Assembly (NCBI GenBank): GCA_015680685.1
Contig: MNCI01013908.1
Span: 1,326,294-1,390,293 of the forward strand
Direction: 5' to 3'
DNA from: Gnetum montanum
Taxonomy: Eukaryota > Streptophyta > Gnetopsida > Gnetales > Gnetaceae
Length of the DNA: 64,000 nt
Positions 11,673-21,839 of this stretch are shown in pieces; position 1 is the first letter of the stretch, and every line of letters starts with the position of its first letter. The notes beneath the pieces were generated by a model, which was not told the DNA's origin, ran no database searches, and saw only the letters and a list, made by a program, of their open reading frames with translations. Made by a program: the position numbers and the translations under genes.

Positions 11673-12127
11673 GATAGAAATTGTTCAAAAGATAAATTTC
11701 ATAAAATTTTACAAGGAAAGGTGAAATATTCAAGAATGCTCAAGGAATAAAAGTAGGAATACGCAAATCTGATAGGAAATGAGTTAAGATCTTCAAATCC
11801 TAGCTATTGCAAGCTAGGGGATGTCCAATTCTGCAATTATCTTCAAATTCTAGAAATATATGACAAACTTAGGAATTAACAGAAAAATTTTTAAACCCTA
11901 GGATTAGTGGAATAAGTAGCAAGAGACAATTAACCTAAGCATGAGAATTTGAATTGATTCTTTGCAATTGAGATGAGAAATATCCACTTGAATGCAATTT
12001 TCTTCAATTCCAAGCCAATTTGATATTAATTTAATGAGGCTCTTCCTTGGATTTCATAATCCAAGCTCTCTCAATGTTAAAAATAGAAAATTTGAATAAG
12101 AAAAAAAAATGAATCTTTATTCTTATG
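11673..12127 (-). other. Leader (5' untranslated internal region) of the minus-strand gypsy element
   Basis: This is AT-rich noncoding sequence between gag and the insertion point of element A. It ends at 12123-12127 with TTATG, the left TSD of element A, so in the ancestral locus it joined 21052 directly. I could not place a primer-binding site. Confidence 0.55.
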
Positions 12128-13041
12128 TGATGAACCATGATTTGTCAGGACCCACGATATCGGATACATGATATCACAACCTAAATAACAATATTAGATA
12201 CATGATATCGTGATTCCTATTTGAACCTATAAATACACATTTGAACCTAAATAACAATATTAGATACATGATATCGTGATTCCTATGTGAACCTATAAAT
12301 ACACATTTGGGCACACGGGAAAAAGAAGTTAGAAGTTAGAGTTAGAGTAAGTGTATAAGTAGAGTCTTTTTATTCATTTTTAGTTCCTCTCAACTCTTTC
12401 CCCATTGCATTCCCATAGTGTGATGATTGTAATTTTATGAAACCTTTATTTGAGTGTGATGTACTTGGACATGCACATGACTAACAATAAAGATCGAGAT
12501 TACCTCATCATTGCAGCATTCACTTAGTTTTAATTGCTTAATTTTTATTGTTATTTATTGCTTTCTTAATTAATATTTCTTTACCCTCATTTAATATTCC
12601 TATTATTAAACAAGAAATGAATATGACTTAATCACGAGCATTTAAGTGTGACTACTTGATATCCCAGTAGTGTACCTAGGACATGCGCTTGGTAATCCTA
12701 GCAGTAGTACACGAGGTCCAAGATGTGTATGGATGATTAAGGATGACTACTCATTGCACTTAAGCTAGCTTAGATTCTCTCCTCCCATTCCCTATTAGCT
12801 TAAACAAAGTTACTTCTATTGTCTCTAGGAGTAGCACTAGTTTAGGACCACATCATACACCTCACTTTAGACTAAACCATACGTGACAAAGAAAATACTA
12901 GTCCAAGTGGAAATACAATGAACTGCGATCAATGAGTAACTATCTAGATACCATGACTAGTCCATCTATGGAGTCTGACCAGATTGTGTGTGAACATTTG
13001 TATTTGTATGGTTAAGTGTAGGGGTACCTCGCCAGTCATCA
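12128..13041 (+). repeat. 5' LTR of element A (914 bp)
   Basis: It spans TG...CA. The U3 carries repeated GATATC/GATATT words, and TATA boxes (TATAAATA) lie at 12228 and 12294 because of a 66-bp tandem duplication (12181-12246 and 12247-12312) absent from the 3' LTR. An AATAAA polyadenylation-type signal lies near 12486. The U5 end reads GGGGTACCTCGCC then AGTCATCA. The extra 66 bp accounts for most of the length difference from the 875-bp 3' LTR. Confidence 0.9.
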
Positions 13042-13060
13042 TTCGAACCGTTGCCAAGGA
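13042..13060 (+). other. Primer-binding site, tRNA-Asp type (degenerate)
   Basis: CGAACCGTTGCCAAGGA follows the LTR directly. It resembles the complement of the plant tRNA-Asp 3' end (TGGCGCCGTTGCCGGGG), the primer usual for Athila elements. The first bases are mutated. Confidence 0.65.
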
Positions 13061-13173
13061 CGATGCTAGTTATTTAGATTAGTTACATCATCCAAGATTG
13101 CTATAACAAAGCCTTGATGACATATCTTTCAGAAAGAAGTAATTGCAAATAAATCACACACAAATTCACAATA

Positions 13174-15192
13174 ATGTCTATCTCACAAGACTATGATAAC
13201 ACAACAACTAGTAAGGCAATTCATTGGAGAACCAAAAAATTATATGATGATGAAGATGAAGTTTGGAGTACTCAATCTAATGTAGGGGTCCCCTGTGTAC
13301 ATAAATGAAGACAACATCATCCCAACTCACAAATTCATAACCTAGCTAGTGATGATAAATCCCCGTTGGCCACTAAGAGCCTAATGCATATATAGGAGGC
13401 TGTTTGAATATCCCGCAAGCATCGTAAGGAAAGCCATCTCCCCAAGCTTGATTTAAATAACTTTTTGAAATTTTTAGGAGGCTATGATTTATATCTGCAA
13501 CATCATTTAAAAGCCTTCCATGATGTCTATGTATGGAACAATATTGATAATGGGTGGCACAAACTTAAGCTCTTTCCTATGACACTCATTGGCCAAGCAA
13601 AAGTATGGTATAGGTCCTTAAAAGCAAAATCAATCCAACATTCGCCAACAATGGTAGAAACCTTCACTGAAAGATACCAAACCTATGCAAGAGTATCAAC
13701 CTTGAGGAGATAAATCCAAGAGTGGAAACAAGTGCAACATGAACCCTTGGACATGGCCTTAGAAAGATACTATTCGTTGTTAAACAAATGCCCAAGCCAT
13801 GGGTTCTTCGAGGAAAGGCTAATGTACCACATCATAGATAGGCTTCGTAATGAAACAAGGGAGATCCTAGGGATGTATGTCCTAGGTCAACTATATGAAC
13901 TATGAACCCACCAATTCTAAGAGCTTATTAAGCAGATAGAAAAAGAAGGAGAAATGGCTAAATGGAAGAATGTTGAAAAATCTCAACAGGACCAAAATAT
14001 CAAATTAACAAAGGTCCATAATCAAGAAGAGAAAAAATCAACTCACCTCAAGGAGGTGGAATCATCTTTGTCAGTACTATAATCACTAGATGAGATTGAG
14101 GCAAAGATCAATAAGATGATGGACTGGGTACATGAAAGATGTGGAGAATATGCCAACATTATTAGAGGTGGAACCATGATGAACCAAGAAGCAGGACAGA
14201 ACACCCTTAGACAATCGAAAAGGAGGGTTGAAGAGGATAATCATACGTATCAATGTAACCTTTTCCTGTATGATCACCCCAAAGGTCAATGCCCAATCTT
14301 ATTACATTTACATGAGCATTGGAGAGGAATGTTACATCTAGAGTTCATACAAAAATATCGTATTCAATCACAGTGGCAAAAACCCCAGTCATGGGGGAAG
14401 CCACCCTCAAACTGGTCACACCATTCATATCATTCGAACCCAAGCGCTTATTAGGTTCAGCATCATGTTTCCCCAACTGGGTCAACATCATCTATCTCAC
14501 CACATCGTTATCATTCTCCTAAGTACTATCAGCCCATGTCCTCTCCAACAAAATCACCTCCTCATGTGCCTTACACTTCTTCTCAAACTTAATATTCTCA
14601 TCCTTCATCTCCTTCTACATCACCACTAGTTGTGTTAGAAGGATTTGCACCACAACATCAACCCATGAATGTTACTTGTGCTACTATTATCAACCGTAGT
14701 GAGAATCCTCCATAACCTCAAAGGCATCCCTTCTTTAGGCATGACCATAGAAAGGGATAGCATAGTTCCGAGACCACTGCATCCTCCAACTCAACACAAG
14801 TTTAATGCTATGGTGCATCTTTCTCCTCGAAATCAATGCCTCCTATTACCTTAGCAGGGTCACCAATCAACATGTCAACAACCATACGGCCCAATGAATA
14901 TAGCCATGTAGGGAGACATATCGATCCTTGCATACCATCTTATGGTCATAGGTGTCATAATGGATCAACTCCTTATCACAGGACTCCATCTTATAATTTG
15001 CCCCAATATGCTCACTTTAATCCAATGTGTGAACCCCAATTTGGGTATATTCCAACCACCACACCAAAGCACACCCAGTGGTTTGGATTTGATTAGATCC
15101 CAATGTTCCCAAAATGCATGGATCCACATTTTCCATTTATTAATTCTAGCCATGCTCAAAAGTTTAGTTATGGGGGATATCCTCCATTCTAA
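13174..15192 (+). pseudogene. Gag of element A (single frame with in-frame stops)
   Basis: From ATG at 13174 to TAA at 15190-15192 there are 672 codons in one continuous frame with no frameshift but about a dozen in-frame stops. Residues about 95-240 hold the retrotransposon gag core (FLKFLGGYDLYLQHHL, LKLFPMTLIGQAKVWYRSL, TFTERYQTYARVSTLRR, LERYYSLLNKCPSHGF). A Lys/Glu-rich segment follows (KINKMMDWVHERCGEY), then a long Pro/Ser/His/Tyr-rich tail ending YGGYPPF. The protein would form particles. No protease follows, so processing would depend on another element. Most stops are of the kind made by C-to-T change, as expected in methylated DNA. One stop, TAA near 14080, is shared with the copy at 1-1301. 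Confidence 0.85.
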
Positions 15193-17200
15193 CAACCAGA
15201 ATTAGTAAATGTTTTTCCTTTTCTTTGATTTTATAATTTTTTGTTTTCTAGTATTTCATTTCCAACTTTTTGTTCTATCTTTTTGAGGATAATCTCATCT
15301 ATGAATAAAACACTCATGTGACTCGCTAGTTGAGGTGTTGTTCTATGCTATCAAGTCTCAGGTGAATAATTATTTGGACAGTGAGCCCACCACATCCACC
15401 CATTCATTCTAATTAATAAGAGGTTCTACCTTGGGTATGATGATATTCTTGACATCATTAAAACTTAAAGTAATATTGTGCTCATTAGGCCTAGAGTGAA
15501 GAATGATGGACTAAGAAGGAATGACCAAGGTGTGACATCAAGGGGACTTGTGAATTCTTTTTGGTAACATCTATAGGTGCTACCATGTAGCTTGGTTGTA
15601 CTAAGATCTTTGAAGATCTAACAAAAAATGGAAGTAAGAGTAATAAAGGCACTCCATCAAGAAACTCAATGCTACTCTGGGGATCCCACTGGAAAGACAT
15701 GCACCCATGCCTGAAGGTTGGCAGCTTCTCTATTTCACCATTGGGAAGGACAAAGTGCCAAAGTGGCTAGAAGAAAAAAAACCAATAACAAAATGGAAAA
15801 AAAATGATAAACAACACATGAAAAGATCAAAAAAAAAAATGTGTGTGTGTGCGCCGTAGATTCTAAATCACTCCTCCCTTGGAAAAAATGCAAAGTGATC
15901 ATATGCCTTGCTATCATGGTGATCTTATGGTTGTCCTTCATTGGATGAAACCATGCAATGTCATTGATTGGAGGAATGGACTTGGTCTTGATTTTGGAGC
16001 AACAGGCTAATGACACATTAATCATGTCCTACACTCAAGATTCATTATGCCCTGGGTCAATCACCTCACATCCAGATCTTTGTAATCCCTTCTATGATTC
16101 ATCTCATCTCACTACCCAAGAATTTTTGACTTGTGACTTGTGTTGCACAGAATTCATACCTCATTATGTTGGTATCTACATGTGTGAGGTTTGTGGGATT
16201 AGTGTGGATTACATTTCACCCTTTTAGTGCCTACAAACATTTTCAGGGTGGTTACGTAAGGGCATCATAGGTAAGAACCTGCTTTAGGGAGGACCCACTT
16301 GTGTAACCTTTGAAATTTACACTCATTGCACATCACCATCACATCATTTTATACCCTCCGAGCACTACATTATCACCATTATTCTTTTCTTTATCATCCT
16401 TCCAATTCACACGTTCCTATGCACCAAAACATGTCCCTTTTCCTTATCTTACTCATGCATTTTATTGCTAGATTCTATCCTATTATTCTTTTTGTGCCTT
16501 TCAGTCTATTTAATATTACCTTAGACCTCCAAAATTGACATCAAATCCTTCATTTTTGGCCTTTGAAATTTAGAAATTCATCAATTTTTCTAAGTACCCT
16601 ATTTTCAATTGGCCACGATATTGGATCTGATGAAATATCAGGTCTGTGCTATCAGGGACATGATATTGCATCCATAATATATATATATATATATATGGAC
16701 CCCCCCCTTCCCCCATGCATGCCAACATCATTTTACACTATTCATGTGAGGGGAGTTGTTCAAATTTTCTTCCACAAACTTGCTAGCTTGCATGCCTATC
16801 ATTCAAATGGCCATAACTTGCTCGTTAACATTTCGATTCCCATTCTGATTGAACCTATCAGAACCTAGAGTATTCAACTTAGTCATGGGTGAAGGGTATG
16901 CTCCAAGTTGCACATAACATTTTTTAAATTCATCATCGCCCAAAGTATATCATAAAGGGTAAATGACCATAAAAATGATTAAACATGTTGCCAAAATCAA
17001 TTTGATCTCTTCACCCACACCATGAGAATTAAATTTCAAAGCTACCTAATCAAATTGGACCCAATATCAAAATTTTTAGGGGACATTTTCCTAACTCTGG
17101 ATCACACTAAACAAGAAACAAATTTATTAAAGGCAAGAAGTAATGTATAAATCAAATTTTGTAAGAAACCTTACTAATGGTTAGCCCTATGTGATTGCAG
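15193..17200 (+). other. Conserved noncoding spacer of element A between gag and the downstream ORF
   Basis: This 2-kb stretch has no convincing ORF. Three short blocks recur in the same order in the post-pol spacers of elements B and C: GTGTGAC..CAAGGGGAC near 15530, CACCCATGCCTGAAGG at 15702-15716, and GGGAGGACCCACTTGTGTAAC at 16287-16306. Simple repeats lie at 15840-15852 (GT) and 16676-16697 (AT). A U3-like block lies at 16613-16680. The segment ends with a splice-acceptor-like site at 17191-17200. Confidence 0.6.
16613..16697 (+). promoter_or_regulatory. U3-like motif followed by AT/TATA tract upstream of the downstream ORF
   Basis: CCACGATATTGGAT at 16613-16626 matches the 5' LTR of this element (12152-12165) with one difference. 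Further GATATT words and a TATATATA run follow within 70 bp, repeating the U3-then-TATA order of the LTR. I infer an internal promoter copied from the family's own U3; a chance resemblance is possible because the motif is short. Confidence 0.4.
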
Positions 17201-17203
17201 ATG
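17174..17203 (+). promoter_or_regulatory. Putative branch point and 3' splice acceptor at the start of the downstream ORF (element A)
   Basis: CTAAT (17174-17178) lies 23 nt upstream of GTGATTGCAG (17191-17200), which directly abuts the ATG at 17201. Elements B and C have the same arrangement at 23-24 nt. This matches an acceptor for a spliced subgenomic mRNA, as proposed for env-like ORFs of Athila elements. Confidence 0.45.
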
Positions 17204-19980
17204 ACCCCTAAATGTGGACAACAAAGAGGACCCTCTCAAGGTGTGTCCAAACAACCAAGAAGAGGCAGATTCTAGGTGTCTCCCGAGGAATGTACAGAAT
17301 AGGAGGCACAATCATTCAACATCCATCAAGAGCCTACTATTATTGTGCAATTGGGATAGTCTGAAGAAGGAGCCACTAAAGCACCTGAATAGGGATAACA
17401 TTTCACATTATCCCTAGAATGTGTTCATGCGATTCATGAAAGGTCCACATCAGTAGCAATAATCGTGGAACTCAACTTTGGACCTTTCACTGAGTTCACT
17501 CTTGAGGTAGTTAGGGACCAACTCAAAGGGTCCCCACTATGTCCTATCCTCTCTGAAAGTGTTGCCTAGTACCTAGGAGAGATGTACCAATTTTGGCACA
17601 ATAAAGAAGAAGGCACCACAGTTGATATTGGTGGTGTTTCTATAGATTTCTCTACCAAAGCCATTTCAGAAGTGTTAAATCTTCTAAATATAGGGCCAAA
17701 GGTTGGTCACGTACTCACTCACTCCAATGCTGATGTGAATAAAAATTTGGTTAAAAATGGTGTACAGAAAGGAGGAAAAAACATATGGAGAGATAACATT
17801 GGAAGAAAGAATATATTTCAAGACTGATACATATTACATCTTCCCCACAAAAGGGCTGAATAAAATCTCCATATATGCAGCTAGAGGAAGTGTGATATTG
17901 ATGGGCAAGGTTAATGCCAACCTATCCCATCTATATCTAATAGAGATTTTGAGGCGGTTTGAGGAATGCAAGATAGGGAAGTTCACATTGCCCTTCCTCT
18001 ATCTCATTAGGAAGTTGTGCCAATGTGTTGGAATTTTGGGGTACACTAATGACATACCTAGAAGGGCCCAAAATTCTTCATTTGCTAAATTATTGAAGCC
18101 ACCAGCCCCAAGGAAAAGTGTTGGTGAGACACTAGAGATGGAACAAGAACATATGATGGGGCACTGCAACTCAAACTACAAGGTCTAGCCAACCCCCAAG
18201 CACAAGGCCTGATCAACAATAAGAAGCAGGGCCCAACACAGGCTAGCAAGACCAACCGTCGTCACCACTATAGGACTATCGCATGTCGATGAGCCATTTG
18301 AAGGCCATCACTAAGATGATCACCTGGAGAAGCTGTAATGAGACTAACCTCTTTCGGGTCATAGATGATATCGTACGATCCACGGTCTCCATCAATCACA
18401 CATGGGATGAAGTATCGATTCAAACAGGAGGGAAGTCGCACTAGTCACAACAGATCTAAGGAAATGCTACATCCTTTCAGGTGCAATTAGAAACTAGTGA
18501 AGGGGCCATAGTAGTGGTCATGTAGAACCAAGATGTAGCAGGAGCCATAGAAGTGGTCATGGATCACATGAAAGAATCATTCAATGTCCCTATTGTGCCA
18601 CTGGTAGATCTTACGGGAGCACTCAATACTCAAACTTTTGTCGGTCCCCCGATGACTTCTACGGAGCATGAGGATGTCATTGATCGGTTGTGGTAGATAG
18701 GAAAAGTGATGAAGTCCCTATTTGACATCCCTTAAGATGTCACAGAAACTCAATCAAACCTCATCTCCACCAAAGGGAAGCTGGTCATGAAAGAGATCAG
18801 GGCTAAGCATGTAGAGGCAAAGTTGGAAAGACTCCAAGAGACGCTCATCACCCTGCAAGTTGCATAGTGGGATCCATCTCAATTTATATCCACAGACTAG
18901 CTAGAGTCCTTCAGGATAGAGTAACTTAATAAATTTTTGGTAGATAATAAAATAGTGGTAGAGGAGAAAGAGAAGGTCGATTGGGATGCTTCTAAGGCAC
19001 AAGCTCAAACTTATGCACATGCCAAAGCACTTAAGGCCTTGCAAGAGGAGAATAAACAACTTGCCGTAGAAAATCTCCAATTGACCATTGTGGAAAAACA
19101 AAAGAATGTTCTTAAAGAAAATTTTTAGCAATTACAAGAATAGTTAGTCAGGGTCAACCAAGATATGAATTTCTTGGCTAGAGAAAATCAAACCCTTTCA
19201 ATGGAGGAGGTGCATGAAATCCATCAAAAGATGATCATTGAAATAAGTGCATGGAAAAATGAGGCCAAGTGACATGAGAAACTCAAGGAACACTTCAGGG
19301 ACTAGGTGGAGATGTACAAGCAAGCAATTGAAAAGGAAATCCATATGGCTAAAGCCCATATCAACACCCTCAGTGCTAAAAAAACTAATTGGTGGGCCAT
19401 ATTGGATACCTATGCATTCATCCACCAAGTAGAGCTGAAAAGCCGAGACATGTAGATACAAGATCTTATAGAGTACATGGAATTGGCAATATGCCAACTT
19501 AGCCATGTTAATAGCAAGACACTTGAGAACAGAGATGGAGAAGCAGGTAGCTACCACCTATGCAAAATATGAAATAGAATTTGCTAAGCACAAAAAGATG
19601 CTATAGAAACTAGAAGTGGTAAAATTTGAGTTAGAGGTGGTCAAGGCTAGCTACCAGGCATAAAAAGATCTTGTGGTAGACTTGGCTTGATGGGTCTTGA
19701 ATTATCAAGAATACAAGGATAAAGCCAGAGCCTATGAAGAGGAACGACTGCTATTTCTATCCTAGTATGTCAAGGAAAATTAGATATTCCCGCAACTACC
19801 ATGTTCATGGGAGGTGTCGACTCCATCAAACATTGGAGCATCAGCATGGATAGCATAGGACCCCCAAACCAAAGGGGAAAATCTCTAGGAATGCCTTCAA
19901 ATCCATCAAATTCAAAAACCTGGAGCATAAGATAAGGGGAAGCGACCGATGGAGGAACCACCACCACCTAGAACCACATG
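17201..19980 (+). pseudogene. Athila-type downstream ORF (putative plant transposon protein-like domain plus coiled coil)
   Basis: ATG at 17201 follows the acceptor-like site. The N-terminal region is hydrophilic. The middle (17450-18080) reads FGPFTEFTLEVVRDQLKGSP, QFWHNKEEGTTVDIGGV, and after a +1 frameshift near 17750 IYFK, GKVNANLSHLYLIEILRRF and TLPFLYLIRKLC. This pattern fits the 'putative plant transposon protein' domain (PF20167-like) found in Athila ORF3 proteins. About 18700-19550 gives a long Glu/Lys/Gln-rich coiled coil (KALQEENKQLAVENLQL). The end is approximate because many stops and frame changes intervene. No signal peptide or clear membrane segment was seen, so 'env' is only positional. 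The function of the family is unknown. Confidence 0.65.
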
Positions 19981-20140
19981 AGTTCCAACAAAAATTTTGT
20001 CTTTTCATAATTCTTTGTTTATGTCCTAACTTTTTTGTATTCAAATCTCCACTATAGCATGAATAAACTCCTAGTCAGTCAATAATCCCATACCTATCCA
20101 CTGTGTAATTAATTGGGCTTATTCTCATTTTGTTTGACTC

Positions 20141-20171
20141 GAGGACAAGTTTTAATTTAGTCATGGGGGTA
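20141..20171 (+). other. Polypurine tract block of element A
   Basis: GAGGACAAGT, TTTAATTTAG and CATGGGGGTA run directly into the 3' LTR. This is the conserved pre-LTR block of plant Athila-like elements, and it recurs before the 3' LTRs of elements B (42351-42381) and C (60089-60118). Plus-strand synthesis would start at the G run. Confidence 0.7.
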
Positions 20172-21046
20172 TGATGAACCATGATTTGTCAGGCTTTGAT
20201 ATTGGACACACGATATTAGATCCAAAATATTGGGTATGCAATATCGTGACCTCAATAATGATATTAGATACACGATATCGTGATTCCTGTGTGAGCCTAT
20301 AAATACATATTTGGGCACATGGGAAAAAGAAATTAGAAGTTAGAGTTAGAGTAAGTGTACAAGTAGAGTCTTTTTATTCATTTTTAGTTCCTCTCAACTC
20401 TTTCCCTAGTGCATGCCCGCAGTGTGATGATTGTAATTGTACAAAACCTTTATTCAAGTGTGATGTACTTGGACACGTGCATGACCGGAAATAAAGATCG
20501 AGATTACTTCATCATTGCAGCATTCACTTAGTTTTAATTGCTTAATTGTTATTGTTATTTGTTTCTTGCTTAATTAATATTTATTTACCCTCCTTTACTA
20601 TTCCTATTATTAAATGTGGAATGAGTATGACTTAATCATGAGCATTTTAAGCGTGACTACTTGGTATCCCAGTAGCGTACCTAGGACATGCACTTGGTAA
20701 TCCCAGTAGTAGTACACGAGGTCCAAGATGTGTACGGATGATTAAGGACAGAAGATTATCATACTTAGGCTAGTTTAGATTCTCTCCTCCCATTCCCTAT
20801 TAGCTTAAACAAAGTTACTTCCATTATCTCTAGGAGTAGCACTATTTTAGGACCACATCATACACCTCACTCTGGACTAAACCATACATGACAAAGCAAA
20901 TACTAGTCTAGGTGGAAAGATAACAAACTGCGATCAATGAGTAACTATCTAGATACCACAACTAGTTTGTCTACAGAGTTTGACTAGATCATGTGTGAAT
21001 GCTCATATTCATATGGTTGAGTATAGGGGTACCTCGCCACTCATCA
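20172..21046 (+). repeat. 3' LTR of element A (875 bp)
   Basis: It starts TGATGAACCATG and ends CTCATCA. One TATA box (TATAAATA at 20298) and an AATAAA near 20490 are present. It differs from the 5' LTR by many substitutions and lacks the 66-bp duplication. The pair therefore points to an old insertion. Confidence 0.9.
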
Positions 21047-21051
21047 TTATG

Positions 21052-21828
21052 TAAATGAAAAAATTATAGCAGAAACAAAGCACACATTTCCAAGGAAAAA
21101 CAAGAGATTCAATCCAATCCTCATACACACTCAATCAAAGAAATCACACTTACACAAGGATGATGATCAAGGCACTTGGTCAAGTATCTATCTCTCTACT
21201 CTTTTCTTGCAACTTACCTCTCACTCTCTAACTCTCTTTCTCTCCATAAACTCTATTAACCTAATTGAAGGCCTAAGAGGTCTATTTATACCTTCATCAC
21301 TGTATCTTCATCTCCCCTCTATTAATTTCAAAATTTAAATCTTTAAAAAGTAATAAGAAAATGTCTCATGTTCATCTAAAAAATCTTGGAGGATAGTGTG
21401 ACATCTTACCCAAACATTGGCAGTTTTAGAGACATCTAGAGTTAGGCTGAGATGTCTCGAGTTTAGTTGAGATGTCTTGGACTCATTATTTTGGCATAGT
21501 TTGGATGTATATAATCAAGCTAAGATATTTGGAAAATACTTGAGACATATGGGATGCAACTAAGACATCTTGAATCAAGTGAAGACATCTCACCTACAAA
21601 GGCTTGAAAGAAAGAAGCTTATTTTAAGATCTTGAACCTCGAAACATCTCTAACAAGTCTCCATTGATCCCTAGAATTCCCTAACAATATCAAAATAGGT
21701 ATAAAACACCTCTAAGAATGTCAAAGAACCCTACAATGATTATCAATAAGACAAACACAAAAGACACTTGCAAATCATATACACAAACACATTGAGGATG
21801 ATACACAAGCTAGGTGATGTCCTCATCA
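21052..21828 (-). repeat. LTR (minus strand) of the gypsy element whose gag is at 10480-11672
   Basis: On the minus strand it starts TGATGAGGACATCACC at 21828. It carries several GACATCTCA-like words in U3 and a TATA box (GGTATAAATAGA, complement of 21281-21292), followed by a purine-rich leader. Its right side abuts unrelated plus-strand integrase, so 21828 looks like a true 5' end. The 3' limit is uncertain because element A inserted at or near it. Confidence 0.6.
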
Positions 21829-21839
21829 ATAGGATCCTA

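Larger units (their letters stand above)
12128..21046 (+). mobile_element. Element A: Athila-like LTR retrotransposon lacking pol (LTR-gag-spacer-downstream ORF-LTR), TSD TTATG
   Basis: The 5' LTR (12128-13041) and 3' LTR (20172-21046) both start TGATGAACCATG and end CTCATCA. They are flanked by perfect 5-bp duplications, TTATG, at 12123-12127 and 21047-21051. The 8.9-kb element contains a PBS, a gag frame, a noncoding spacer, a downstream ORF with coiled coil, and a polypurine tract. Protease, RT, RNase H and integrase are absent: gag passes directly into the spacer that follows pol in elements B and C. The fragment at 1-1492 has the same junction, so this is a non-autonomous lineage rather than a private deletion. 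It inserted into the leader/LTR region of the minus-strand gypsy element. Confidence 0.9.

Noticed and set aside
11800-11835. GGACATCCCCTAGCTTG near the leader, similar to the minus-strand LTR start GGACATCACCTAGCTTG
   Set aside because: A 17-nt match alone does not define a second LTR end; flanks do not align.
15958-16227. 89-codon ORF with CDLCC and CEVCG pairs, like a zinc ribbon
   Set aside because: It lies in the noncoding spacer of element A, and the corresponding spacers of elements B and C have no such frame; probably chance.
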